Source: Chloroflexota bacterium
GTDB taxonomy: Bacteria; Chloroflexota; Chloroflexia; Chloroheliales; Chloroheliaceae
Direction of reading: 5' to 3'
NCBI GenBank assembly: GCA_028287745.1
Contig: JAQBPB010000124.1
Coordinates: forward strand, 49,669 to 113,668
Length of the DNA stretch: 64,000 bases
A program made the translations under genes and the position numbers. Below, in pieces: positions 52,605-61,772 of the stretch; positions within the stretch are counted from its first letter, which is position 1; the number at the start of each line of letters is the position of its first letter. A model generated the notes under the pieces. The model was not told the origin of the DNA. It ran no database searches and was given only the letters and a program-made list of their open reading frames with translations.

Positions 52605-54068
52605 ATGAGAAGGCTAGTATCAACATTGGTAGTATCCCTGATGGTGGGGATGCTGCTAGTTGCCTGTGGTGACAATACCGCGACGCCTCCTGCCCCCGCT
52701 GCAACTACTGCAGCGGCAACATCAGCAGCTGCGGCTACGACAGCCGCGGCTGCTGGGACTACCGCGACTAACGCCACAACTGCGGCCGGTACGGCTACGA
52801 CCGCCGCTCCGGTTACGACCACCGCCCCAGCCGCGAGCGCCACTACTGCCGCAGCCAGGCAGAACCTGACCCTGACCCTGATCGCCAGCCAGGGTTGGAT
52901 CAAGGAGCCGGAGCAAGCTTTAGCCAAAAAGTTTGAAGAACAGACCGGCATCCACATTGATTACCAGATCATCCCGGCCGACCAGTACTTTAACGTGCTG
53001 AAGACCAAGCTGAACTCCGGCCAGGGCCCCGACATCTTTGGCGGCCAGACCGGCGCCGGTCAGTTGGTTGGTGATTACAATGTCGAAAAGAACGCGGTAG
53101 ACCTGTCCGGTGAAGAATGGGTCAAACGTGAAGACCCCATCTCCGTGAATGAAACTACGGTCAATGGCAAAGTCTACGGCCAGACCATCTGGGATACCAA
53201 GGGTGGCACTTTCGTTGTTAACTACAACAAGGCTATCTTCCAGCAATTAGGGATTACCGTACCCAAGAATTACGCCGAGTTCAAAGCCGCCGGTCAAAAA
53301 ATCCTGGCTGCCGGGATTACTCCTATCTACGAACCGGTAGCCGATGGCTGGCACCACGTATTATGGTTCCCTCACCAGGGTCCCCGGTTTGAAGAATTAA
53401 CCCCGGGCCTGAAAGACAGCCTGAACGCCAACAAGACCAAGTTTGCTGATAACAAGGATATGCAGACCGCTTTATCTCAGCTTCAGGAAATGTATACCAT
53501 CGGTTTCTTTGGCTCAAATGCGCTGTCTGACACCGGCGACCAGACGGAAGCCAAGTTGTCCAGCGGCAAGTTCGCGATGAACCTGAACACAATGAACGAA
53601 CCGGCGGCGGTTGAAAAAGCTTTCCCTAACATGAAAGCGGACACCTTTGGTTACTTCCCGATGCCGCTGGCGGACAACCAGTTCGTGGCAATTCAGCCGG
53701 GCGGCCCCAGTAAATTTGTTTACTCCGGTTCCAAGAACGTCGCGGCGGCCAAGCAGTACCTGGCCTTCCTGGCCCAGCCGGATAATCTGCAATTCTTGCT
53801 GGACTCCGAGCCGACCTTCTCCTATCTAAACTTCAGCGGGGTGAAGGACAAATTCAACACCGAGCAGAAGAACTTCTTTACCGCCTACCCGAAGACCGGG
53901 ACGGTCTACCAGGCTTCGGTAACATACCTGAACGCCCAGTGGTTCGATATGGGCAAAGATATGGTGGCAATGTTCAGTGGTTCCATGCAACCGCTGGATG
54001 TGTTGAAGAAGATTGACTCGCGCCGCGCGACCAGCGCCAAAACCGCCAACGACCCGGCCTGGAAATAG
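52605..54068 (+). CDS. ABC sugar-binding lipoprotein
   Basis: This 487-aa protein has a signal peptide ending in the lipobox LLVAC (C21) and an Ala/Thr-rich linker (about 25-85). An extracellular solute-binding domain of the family-1 (MalE-like) type follows (EQALAKKFEEQTGI, TKLNSGQGPDIFGG, YNKAIFQQLGI, KFAMNLNTMNEP). It captures an oligosaccharide for the two permeases downstream. AGAGGA precedes the ATG. A long hairpin follows it before the permease genes. No ATPase gene is in the operon; a shared MsmX/MsiK-type ATPase elsewhere is likely. Confidence 0.92.
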   Translation: MRRLVSTLVVSLMVGMLLVACGDNTATPPAPAATTAAATSAAAATTAAAAGTTATNATTAAGTATTAAPVTTTAPAASATTAAARQNLTLTLIASQGWIKEPEQALAKKFEEQTGIHIDYQIIPADQYFNVLKTKLNSGQGPDIFGGQTGAGQLVGDYNVEKNAVDLSGEEWVKREDPISVNETTVNGKVYGQTIWDTKGGTFVVNYNKAIFQQLGITVPKNYAEFKAAGQKILAAGITPIYEPVADGWHHVLWFPHQGPRFEELTPGLKDSLNANKTKFADNKDMQTALSQLQEMYTIGFFGSNALSDTGDQTEAKLSSGKFAMNLNTMNEPAAVEKAFPNMKADTFGYFPMPLADNQFVAIQPGGPSKFVYSGSKNVAAAKQYLAFLAQPDNLQFLLDSEPTFSYLNFSGVKDKFNTEQKNFFTAYPKTGTVYQASVTYLNAQWFDMGKDMVAMFSGSMQPLDVLKKIDSRRATSAKTANDPAWK

Positions 54069-54106
54069 TCCGGCCAGTAACGAGTTTTACAATTTTCCTT
54101 CTTGAA

Positions 54107-54153
54107 GCAATTCTACTTACCGCCTGGTAATACGGACCGGTAAGTAGAATTGC
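54107..54153 (+). repeat. Intra-operon 16-bp hairpin after the binding-protein gene
   Basis: GCAATTCTACTTACCG (54107-54122) is perfectly complementary to 54138-54153, with a 15-nt loop and no T run. In ABC sugar operons such stems commonly protect the upstream mRNA segment, giving more binding protein than permease. Confidence 0.75.
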
Positions 54154-54260
54154 CCACACAGGTACAGATTTATAAAAAATTAAGCCGCTTATCTAACCCG
54201 TTTTCCTGTTAATTACCCCGCCCGTGTTTCAAAAGGTAGAAAAGCAAAGGTAGATTAAAT

Positions 54261-55199
54261 ATGCAAAGAAGCAGCGCTCTAGGGGAAACTAAAACCGATA
54301 CCCAAATAAAAAATAAGGTCAAGCGTCAGGGAAGTGTTTACCCTTTTTATTTCCTGTTAGGTGCGCTAATCCTCTATCTGGTATTTTCGGTAATACCCGG
54401 TTTTATTGGCCTGTTCTATTCCTTTACCGATTGGAATAGTTTTTCGACCGATATTAACTTCGTGGGTTTTGATAATTTTGGTCTTATTTTCTCTTCGGAG
54501 GAAAACTACCTTAGTTTTATCAAAAATACCCTGATATTCACGGTAGCTACCATTATCCTGAAGACCGCCCTGGGCTTGCTCTTTGCTTTGCTTCTGACCG
54601 AAGGGGTCAAAAAGCTGACGAATTTGCACCGTGTAATTATTTATCTCCCGGCTGTGCTGCCAATGCTGGTGGTCGGTCTGGTTTTCAAGTCTATCCTGAA
54701 CCCGCAGACCGGCCTGTTGAATGAATTTTTGCGGTCGGTCGGCCTGGGCGCCTTTGCCCAGAAGTGGTTAGTTGACGCCAATATCGCCCTGTTTTCGATT
54801 ATAGGGGTGGATACCTGGAAGGGCGTCGGTTACATTATGGTAATCCTCCTGGCCGGTATCCAGGCCATTCCTAAAGATTATTACGAAGCGGCCGCGATAG
54901 ATGGGGCCAGCCCCTTGCAGCGCCTGTGGAGTATTACCCTGCCATTGCTGATGCCGGTAATTACCGTTACAACGGTCTTGAACCTGCTGTACGGCTTAAA
55001 AGTGTTCGACATTGTCTACGCCCTGACCAACGGCGGGCCCGGCTACGCGACAGACGTGGTATTTACCTCCGTTTTCAAAGAATTCGGACAGGGACGCTAT
55101 GGGGTGGCGTCGGCTCTTTCGACGGTCCTGTTTGTAATAATGATTGTGTTCGGTTACTTCGTAATCCGGTTAATGACCAGAAAGGACCAGGCTGAATAA
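54261..55199 (+). CDS. ABC sugar permease (MalF-like)
   Basis: This 312-aa protein has six helices (first at about 28-52) and the EAA loop DYYEAAAIDGASPLQRLWSI. NGGPGYATDVV is typical of carbohydrate uptake transporter-1 permeases. Its stop overlaps the next ATG (TAATG). Confidence 0.92.
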   Translation: MQRSSALGETKTDTQIKNKVKRQGSVYPFYFLLGALILYLVFSVIPGFIGLFYSFTDWNSFSTDINFVGFDNFGLIFSSEENYLSFIKNTLIFTVATIILKTALGLLFALLLTEGVKKLTNLHRVIIYLPAVLPMLVVGLVFKSILNPQTGLLNEFLRSVGLGAFAQKWLVDANIALFSIIGVDTWKGVGYIMVILLAGIQAIPKDYYEAAAIDGASPLQRLWSITLPLLMPVITVTTVLNLLYGLKVFDIVYALTNGGPGYATDVVFTSVFKEFGQGRYGVASALSTVLFVIMIVFGYFVIRLMTRKDQAE

Positions 55200-56020
55200 T
55201 GCCTACCAAACCTCTCAAAGCCCTTGGCTTTAACCTGGCCGCGCTGTTACTTTCGGTAGTCGCTTTTATCCCGGTTTATATTGTAATCGTAAATTCACTC
55301 AAGACTAAAGCCGAGGCCAGCGTGATGGGTATCGGCCTGCCGACCACCTTGCATTTTGAGAATTTTGCGACGGTAATTGAAAAAGGTAAATTGGGCCAGA
55401 GCTTTTTCAATAGCATGCTCTATTCGGTCGGCTCGACCGCTATCGGGACCATCCTGGCGGCGATGGCAGCCTTTGTCCTGTCGCGCAACCGGACCCGGTT
55501 GAACCGCTTCCTTTATTTCTTCATTATTATGGGCATCGCTCTGCCGACCAACTATGTAACCCTGACCCAGGTAATGCAGATAACGCAACTTATTAATACC
55601 CAGCTTGGCATTATCATCCTGCATGCCTCTGGTCAAATTCCCTTTGGGATTTTCCTAATTTATGGATTTGTCCAAACCGTTCCCAGGGAGTTGGACGAAG
55701 CGGCCATTGTAGATGGCTGCGGCCCCTGGAGGTTGTTCTTTGTAGTTATTATGCCGCTTTTGATGCCGGTGATGATTACCTTATCCGTCCTTAGCTTCCT
55801 GGGGGCTTGGAGCGACTTTATCGCGCCGCTGTACTTCTTGAATAACAGCGACTACTGGCCGATGACCCTGGCGGTCTATAACTTCTTCGGACAGTTCCAG
55901 TCGGATTGGAGCCTGGTTTCAGCCGATATTCTGCTGACCATCCTGCCGGTGCTGATTGTTTACCTGCTGGCCCAGCGCTTTATTCTTTCCGGTTTAACCT
56001 CCGGAGCCGTCAAAGGGTAG
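55199..56020 (+). CDS. ABC sugar permease (MalG-like)
   Basis: This 273-aa protein has six helices and the EAA loop ELDEAAIVDGCGPWRLFFVVI. It pairs with the MalF-like protein to form the sugar channel. The GH31 gene begins 72 bp after its stop. Confidence 0.92.
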   Translation: MPTKPLKALGFNLAALLLSVVAFIPVYIVIVNSLKTKAEASVMGIGLPTTLHFENFATVIEKGKLGQSFFNSMLYSVGSTAIGTILAAMAAFVLSRNRTRLNRFLYFFIIMGIALPTNYVTLTQVMQITQLINTQLGIIILHASGQIPFGIFLIYGFVQTVPRELDEAAIVDGCGPWRLFFVVIMPLLMPVMITLSVLSFLGAWSDFIAPLYFLNNSDYWPMTLAVYNFFGQFQSDWSLVSADILLTILPVLIVYLLAQRFILSGLTSGAVKG

Positions 56021-56091
56021 TCGTAAAAGCTCCCGGTGAAAGCCCTGGGCCGGGTCGGAAACATTTTACTTACAGGAAATCGAGGATAGTT

Positions 56092-58530
56092 TTGCAATTG
56101 GTCCAACACACTGAGCAGCCGGATGGGTTGCTTATTACCACCAATACCGGGCGGATTAAGCTGGTAGCCTGGACTTCGTCCATCATCCAGGTGCGCTATA
56201 CCCTGGACGCGGAATTCAGCCGGATTGAAAGCCTGATGGTTGTTCCCCAGCCCGCCGGGCCGGTCGGATACAAGGTTACGGAAACCGGCGATTGCCTGGC
56301 CTTTTCGACAGGGGAAGTGACAGTCCGGATAAATAAAAAGACTGCCGCTTTTACCTACCTGGATAAAGTAGGCCGGGTTTTAACCAGGGAACCGGACAGG
56401 GGCGGTAAAACCCTGGTGCCGGTGGATGTCGTAAAGTCGGTCTTTGACGATTCGGTTGCAATTCAGCTGGGCCAGGGCGTGGATGGCGTGCGCAGCCGGG
56501 CCGAGAATGTTAAGCAAGTGGTAGACCGCCGGGCTTATCAAACAAAACTGGAATTTGAGTGGGCCGATGATGAAGCGCTGTACGGCCTGGGTTCGCACGA
56601 AGAAGGAGTCATGAACCTGCGCGGGACGCACCAGTTCTTGTACCAGTCGAATATGAAAGCGGTTGTGCCGGTGCTGGTTTCCACCCGTGGTTACGGCATT
56701 ATGTGGGATAGTTATTCCCTGATGACCTTTCACGATGATGCTTTTGGGTCATACGTCTGGACCGATGTCGCGGCGGAGCTTAATTTCTATTTTATTTACG
56801 GCCCTGACCTGGACCAGATAGTGGGCGGCGTGCGCAAGCTCACCGGCCAAGCTCCGATGTTTCCGAAATGGGCCTTTGGCTATATCCAGTCCAAGGAAAC
56901 CTATTACAACCAGGCCGAAATAATCGCGATTGTTAAAGAATACCGAGACCGCAACCTGCCGCTGGATGGAATAGTCCAGGACTGGAAATCCTGGCCGGAA
57001 GGATTGTGGGGCCAGAAATCACTTGACCCGGCCCGCTTCCCCGACCCGGCCGGTATGATGGAAGAAATTCACGGGCTAAACGCCCACCTTATGATATCAG
57101 TCTGGCCGATTATGAACCCGGGTGGGGCGAATTCTAACGAAATGCGGGAGCAGGATTGTTTGCTGGGCAATAGGGCAAACTACGATGCTTTTAAGCCAAA
57201 GGCGCGCGCTCTGTACTGGAAGCAGGCCAACGAGGGACTTTTTTCCCACGGGATAGATGCCTGGTGGTGCGACTGCACCGAACCTTTCGAAGCGGATTGG
57301 AAGGGGGCCGTAAAGCCGGAACCGGAAGAACGGCTGCGGATTAATACTGAAGAAGGCAAGCGGTATCTTGACCCGGCCTATATAAACGCCTATTCCCTGC
57401 TGCATTCCCATGGCATCTTCGAAGGTCAGCGCCAGGTCACCGACCAAAAACGAGTAGTCAATCTCACTCGCTCGGCCTATACCGGCCAGCACCGCTACGG
57501 CACTATTACATGGTCCGGCGATACGGCGGCCACCTGGCAGACCTTACGCGACCAGATACCGGCCGGGCTTAATTTCTGCGTGACCGGATCACCCTACTGG
57601 ACCCTGGATATTGGCGCTTTCTTTGTCCGGAATAAGCCTGACCTGTGGTTCTGGAGCGGCGACTACGACGAAGGGGTGGCTGACCTGGGCTATCGCGAAC
57701 TTTATACACGCTGGTTCCAATTGGGCGCTTTCTTGCCCATGTTCCGCTCCCACGGCACTGATACGCCTCGCGAAATCTGGCGGTTCGGGGAGCCGGGCGA
57801 ACCTGTATACGACTCCCTGGCAAAGTTTTTACAACTGCGCTATCGTTTGCTGCCCTATATTTATTCGCTGGCCGGGCATGTGACGCAGGAAAATTATACT
57901 ATGCTCCGGGCCCTGGTTTTTGATTTTAGAAATGACCCGGCTACCTATGCTATCAGGAACCAATTTATGTTTGGTCCGGCCATCCTGGTGAACCCGGTGA
58001 CGGAGCCAATGTATTACGGCCCCGGTTCGGTCCCATTAGAGGGTATACGCAAAACCAGGCCGGTCTATTTACCGGCTGGCAGCGATTGGTACGACTACTG
58101 GACCGGCGAACACCTGGTGGGTGGGCAGACCGTCGAGGCCGAGGCCGGACTGGATAAGCTGCCGCTGTATGTACGGTCCGGTTCGATTGTTCCTACCGGG
58201 CCGGATATCCAATATGCCGGGGAACAGCCGGACGCGCCGCTTGAACTAACAATCTATGCCGGGCAGGACGGAAGTTTCAAGTTGTACGAGGACGAAGGCG
58301 ATAATTATAGCTATGAGTCGGGCGCATTCTCGACAATTCTGATACACTGGAAAGAGGAAACACGCACTCTTACGTTGGATGAACGTCATGGCAGTTACCC
58401 CGGAATGCCAGATCGCCGCCAATTTAAAATCAATTTAATTAGCGGCATAGACCCGGCCTACTCTACGGGAAGAACCGCACAGCAGCCACCGGTCCAATAT
58501 GAGGGCAAACGCGTGGTTGTGGTTCTATAA
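56092..58530 (+). CDS. Glycoside hydrolase family 31 (alpha-xylosidase/alpha-glucosidase)
   Basis: The start is set at TTG 56092, about 5 bases after GAGGA. The open frame extends back into the permease gene, but that part is not protein-like. The 812-aa product has the GH31 layout: N-terminal beta domain, barrel with YGLGSHEEG, GYIQSKETYYNQ, the nucleophile Asp394 in WWCDCTEPF and acid/base Asp477 in WSGDTAATW, then C-terminal beta domains. It lacks a signal peptide, so it acts on imported sugar. Location next to xylose isomerase favours alpha-xylosidase, as in YicI. Confidence 0.92.
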   Translation: MQLVQHTEQPDGLLITTNTGRIKLVAWTSSIIQVRYTLDAEFSRIESLMVVPQPAGPVGYKVTETGDCLAFSTGEVTVRINKKTAAFTYLDKVGRVLTREPDRGGKTLVPVDVVKSVFDDSVAIQLGQGVDGVRSRAENVKQVVDRRAYQTKLEFEWADDEALYGLGSHEEGVMNLRGTHQFLYQSNMKAVVPVLVSTRGYGIMWDSYSLMTFHDDAFGSYVWTDVAAELNFYFIYGPDLDQIVGGVRKLTGQAPMFPKWAFGYIQSKETYYNQAEIIAIVKEYRDRNLPLDGIVQDWKSWPEGLWGQKSLDPARFPDPAGMMEEIHGLNAHLMISVWPIMNPGGANSNEMREQDCLLGNRANYDAFKPKARALYWKQANEGLFSHGIDAWWCDCTEPFEADWKGAVKPEPEERLRINTEEGKRYLDPAYINAYSLLHSHGIFEGQRQVTDQKRVVNLTRSAYTGQHRYGTITWSGDTAATWQTLRDQIPAGLNFCVTGSPYWTLDIGAFFVRNKPDLWFWSGDYDEGVADLGYRELYTRWFQLGAFLPMFRSHGTDTPREIWRFGEPGEPVYDSLAKFLQLRYRLLPYIYSLAGHVTQENYTMLRALVFDFRNDPATYAIRNQFMFGPAILVNPVTEPMYYGPGSVPLEGIRKTRPVYLPAGSDWYDYWTGEHLVGGQTVEAEAGLDKLPLYVRSGSIVPTGPDIQYAGEQPDAPLELTIYAGQDGSFKLYEDEGDNYSYESGAFSTILIHWKEETRTLTLDERHGSYPGMPDRRQFKINLISGIDPAYSTGRTAQQPPVQYEGKRVVVVL

Positions 58531-58568
58531 ATCTGCTAAAACTAACTTAATATGAGGAGTTACTCAAT

Positions 58569-59780
58569 ATGACTGATGTATTAGGTAAACCGCTGGCCCG
58601 TGAGCGCACCAGCGACCAGTTCGCTCCACAGAAAAGCGATAAATTTACCTTTGGACTCTGGACGGTAGGCAACCGGGGCCGCGACCCCTTCGGCGACGCG
58701 GTTCGCAACAGCATTCCGCCTACCCGGATTGTAGAAAAAGTAGCCGAACTGGGAGGTTATGGGATCAGTTTGCACGACAACGACCTGGTGCCTATTGATG
58801 CTACCCCGGCCCTGCGCGACAAAATTGTCAGCGAATTCAAGCAAGCTCTTAAAGATTACGATTTACAGGTCCCGATGGCGACGGTCAATTTGTTCTACCA
58901 CCCGGTCTTTAAAGACGGCGCCTTTACTTCGAACGACCCGCGAGTCCGGAACTTTGCAATCCAGAAAACCATGTCGGCGATGGACCTCGGCCACGACCTT
59001 GGCGCGAAAATTTTCGTGCTGTGGGGCGGGCGCGAAGGGGTTGAAATTGACGCCTGCCGGAACGCCGAAGACGGTATCAAACGCATGCGGGAAGCTTTGA
59101 ACTTCCTGTGCGAATACTCGGTTTCTCAGGGCTATGATTACAAATTCGCCCTGGAAGCCAAACCAAACGAACCGCGCTCCGACATTTACTTCCCGACCTC
59201 CGGTCACATGCTGGCTTTCCTGTATACCCTGGACCACCCGGAACTGGTCGGGTTGAACCCCGAAGTAGCCCACGAGCAAATGAGCGGCCTGAATTTCTAT
59301 CACGGCGTGGCCCAGGCTATCGAAGCTGGCAAGCTGTTCCATATTGACCTGAACGACCAGAAACCGGGACGCTACGACCAGGATTTGCGGTTCGGCAGCG
59401 AAACCATCAAGGGGATGTTCTACCTGGTCAAGCTGCTGGAAGAAAGCGGCTACAGCGGGCCGCGCGCCTTTGATGCTCATGCCTACCGCACCGAAGACGA
59501 AGAAGGCGTCTGGGACTTCGCTTACGGATGCATGCGGACTTACAACATGCTGAAGTACAAGGCCAAACTGTTCGCTCAGGATGCCGAAATCCAGGGTATC
59601 CTCAACGAACTGAAATCCAGGTTTGGACCGGTCCCGGTTGATACCACCAAATTTAGCGCCGATACGGCCGCGAAACTCAAAGCTACACCCTTCGACATCA
59701 ACGCTATCGCCGGACCTGGCCTAAATTACGAACGCCTTGACCAGCTGGTTATTGACTTACTGTTAGGCTTTAGAGGCTAA
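58569..59780 (+). CDS. xylA: Xylose isomerase
   Basis: This 403-aa protein is of the shorter, actinobacterial-type (class I) isomerase. It has FTFGLWTVGNRGRDPFGD, the catalytic His in SLHDND, and metal ligands in FALEAKPNEPR, GLNPEVAHEQM, FHIDLNDQ and FDAHAY. The active-site position that is Trp in the Streptomyces enzyme (TVGWQGRD) is Asn here, which can change substrate preference. It converts D-xylose to D-xylulose. GAGGAG precedes the ATG. It is the last gene of the operon; no xylulokinase gene is in the window. Confidence 0.94.
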   Translation: MTDVLGKPLARERTSDQFAPQKSDKFTFGLWTVGNRGRDPFGDAVRNSIPPTRIVEKVAELGGYGISLHDNDLVPIDATPALRDKIVSEFKQALKDYDLQVPMATVNLFYHPVFKDGAFTSNDPRVRNFAIQKTMSAMDLGHDLGAKIFVLWGGREGVEIDACRNAEDGIKRMREALNFLCEYSVSQGYDYKFALEAKPNEPRSDIYFPTSGHMLAFLYTLDHPELVGLNPEVAHEQMSGLNFYHGVAQAIEAGKLFHIDLNDQKPGRYDQDLRFGSETIKGMFYLVKLLEESGYSGPRAFDAHAYRTEDEEGVWDFAYGCMRTYNMLKYKAKLFAQDAEIQGILNELKSRFGPVPVDTTKFSADTAAKLKATPFDINAIAGPGLNYERLDQLVIDLLLGFRG

Positions 59781-59810
59781 AGCCTGGCTCTCCGGCCAAT
59801 TGCTCACAAA

Positions 59811-59844
59811 ATAAAAACCGGGAGAATTAACCCATTCTCCCGGT
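59811..59844. terminator. Terminator between xylA and the PhyH gene
   Basis: An 11-bp perfect stem ACCGGGAGAAT/ATTCTCCCGGT (59817-59827 and 59834-59844). On the minus strand it is followed by TTTTTATTTT, ending PhyH transcripts. On the plus strand a TTTTT comes about 10 nt later, so it may also serve xylA. Confidence 0.72.
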
Positions 59845-60019
59845 CCCCTGAAATATTTTTAGCTCTGTCTGGCTGGTTTCTTTTAAGACCAATGCCAGGC
59901 TGGATTAAACTTGCTTTTCAAAAGCCAAATACCTGGAAGGGTAACTTATTTTACCGGTCAATATGAAACGGTAAAACCTTAAAAGGGCTACCGGTTAAAG
60001 GGCAGCCCCAGGGAACATT

Positions 60020-60784
60020 TTACGAAGTGCGGATGCGCTGGCCGTCTTTCAGGAATGGTTCAGCCGAATACAGGATTTCTTCGGTGCCTTTTTTGTAAAT
60101 CGGTTCAGCGGAATACTGGGTAATCCAGGCCCGGCGGAAACGGGTGGTTGTATTGAAACCACTCCGGTGCAGCAAGGTACTGGAGAATACCGCGATACTC
60201 CCGGCCGGTACGATTACCGGGATACCCGGGTCATCACCGAAGTAACCGACCTTATCGTTAATGGCGTTATCGGTTTCGTGAGGGATTATCTCTTTGGTCC
60301 CGGCGCGTGAATAGGGCAGGACGTAAATGGTACCGTTTTCCTCGTTCATGTCGTCCAGGGCGCACCAGCAAGTCAGGTAAGGCTTGTGTTCGTAGCCCAG
60401 GTAACCGGAATCCTGGTGCCAGCTAAATTTAAGACCTTTTTCGGGGGCTTTTACAACATACTGGTCCAAAAACAGGTAAGAAGTATCACCCAGGGTGGCC
60501 CGGTTGATGTCGGCCATTAGTTCGCTGAAAATAACCGACCCTAACAGGTTCGAGCCGTTCAGGAAAGTTGGGATAAAGTACCGATTGTTTTTGTGGTTGA
60601 TACCGCGCAGAACCGTAACGCCCAGCCGGTCCATCTCAGCATTCATTTCGTCAATGAAGTGTTGGCAGGTATCTCGCAGGAGTTGTAATTGTTCGTCAGC
60701 CAGGGCTTTTTCCAGAATAAAGTAACCTTCCTGGAAAAATTGTTGCCTTTGGGCTTCGGTAATCAAAGTGGCAGTTTTGGTCAT
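60020..60784 (-). CDS. Phytanoyl-CoA dioxygenase (PhyH) family oxygenase
   Basis: Start at ATG 60784, nine bases after AAGGA; the ATG at 60793 abuts that site. The 254-aa product has the Fe(II)/2-oxoglutarate facial triad H123 and D125 (SWHQDSGY) and H206 (LLHRSGFN), plus an Arg-rich RFRRAW for the co-substrate. Members hydroxylate small molecules, not only phytanoyl-CoA. It is divergent from an AraC regulator with a gap of about 100 bp, which implies shared control. Confidence 0.88.
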   Translation of the reverse strand: MTKTATLITEAQRQQFFQEGYFILEKALADEQLQLLRDTCQHFIDEMNAEMDRLGVTVLRGINHKNNRYFIPTFLNGSNLLGSVIFSELMADINRATLGDTSYLFLDQYVVKAPEKGLKFSWHQDSGYLGYEHKPYLTCWCALDDMNEENGTIYVLPYSRAGTKEIIPHETDNAINDKVGYFGDDPGIPVIVPAGSIAVFSSTLLHRSGFNTTTRFRRAWITQYSAEPIYKKGTEEILYSAEPFLKDGQRIRTS

Positions 60785-60882
60785 AGTTCTCATCCTTCAT
60801 TGCATAACACTAACTTGGTTGTTGGCTTATGGATCTATTTTAAGGCCGTTTCGGGTAATAGTCTTCTCATATGAGGATGGAA

Positions 60883-61746
60883 ATGTTTTCATTTTATGCT
60901 GTTATAAAAGAAGAATTAAATTTACGGACCGAAGAAGACGGCGATATTTGGGAGCATAAATATAGAGGTCAGCCATTTACAACGATACACCGGCACACCG
61001 AGTTAGAAGTAAACCTGGTGGTGCAGGGAACGGGCTCTTACTTGCTGGAAGGCAACCGTTACGAGCTGCGGCCAAATAGCCTGGTCTGGCTATTTCCTGA
61101 GCAGAACCATATCCTGGTGGACCAATCGGCCGATTACCAGATGTGGATTGGGGTCTTTAAGCCGGAACTGGTCAGCCGCTTTTGCACAACCCCGGTCAAC
61201 CGGCCGCTTGGTGAAGCCAACCCCCAGGGCAATTTTTGCAAGCAACTTGAAATCACCCGCAGCCGGAGGTTGAGCAGTCTATTCAAAGACCTGGCCGAAG
61301 GGCGGGCTGATACGGTCCGGTATAACGCCGGGTTGGGCTACCTGATGCTACTGGCCTGGGATGCGCACCTGACCAGCGACCAGCTTTTGACCAGTTCGAT
61401 AATTCACCCGGCGGTGAAACAGGCCATCCAGATTATCCAGCACGTTGATTCTTCCATCGGGGTTCAGCCCCTGGCAAACCGGGTGGGCCTGAGCGCTTCT
61501 CGCCTTAGCCATCTTTTTAAGGAGCAGACCGGGCTTTCGCTGGTCGAGTTTCAAAATAATAATTGTCTGAAACGGTTTTTAGACCTATACGAGGAAGGCC
61601 AGAATCTTACAATGCTGGCAGCGGCTTTGCAGGCCGGGTTTGGCAGCTATCCCCAATTCTACCGGGTGTTTAAACGCCTGATTGGCAAAAACCCTGCTCA
61701 ATATTTCCGGGTACATTCTTCAAATCCTGCGGACCATTGGTCCTGA
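60883..61746 (+). CDS. AraC-family transcriptional regulator
   Basis: ATG 60883 has GAGG six bases upstream; an in-frame ATG at 60871 is also possible. The 287-aa product has an N-terminal cupin-like sensor (IHRHTELEVNLVVQGTG, LVWLFPEQNH) and two C-terminal helix-turn-helix units (VQPLANRVGLSASRLSHLFKEQ, AALQAGFGSYPQFYRVFKR). It probably regulates the divergent PhyH gene and the downstream dehydratase gene, responding to a sugar or sugar acid. A CTCATATGAG palindrome (60866-60875) overlaps its start region. Confidence 0.93.
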   Translation: MFSFYAVIKEELNLRTEEDGDIWEHKYRGQPFTTIHRHTELEVNLVVQGTGSYLLEGNRYELRPNSLVWLFPEQNHILVDQSADYQMWIGVFKPELVSRFCTTPVNRPLGEANPQGNFCKQLEITRSRRLSSLFKDLAEGRADTVRYNAGLGYLMLLAWDAHLTSDQLLTSSIIHPAVKQAIQIIQHVDSSIGVQPLANRVGLSASRLSHLFKEQTGLSLVEFQNNNCLKRFLDLYEEGQNLTMLAAALQAGFGSYPQFYRVFKRLIGKNPAQYFRVHSSNPADHWS

Positions 61747-61772
61747 ACATTTAAAAGAGAAAGGAACTTTCA

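Noticed and set aside
52660..52869. Ala/Thr-rich low-complexity stretch as a tandem repeat or mobile element
   Set aside because: It encodes the flexible linker of the lipoprotein; codons vary and no exact DNA repeat unit is seen.
55906..56091. Upstream part of the GH31 open frame, inside the permease gene
   Set aside because: It overlaps the MalG-like gene in another frame, lacks a ribosome binding site, and a TTG with GAGGA sits at 56092 where homology-like sequence begins.
60866..60875. CTCATATGAG palindrome as an AraC site
   Set aside because: AraC-type sites are usually direct repeats, and this 10-bp palindrome overlaps the ribosome binding site; it is likely by chance.
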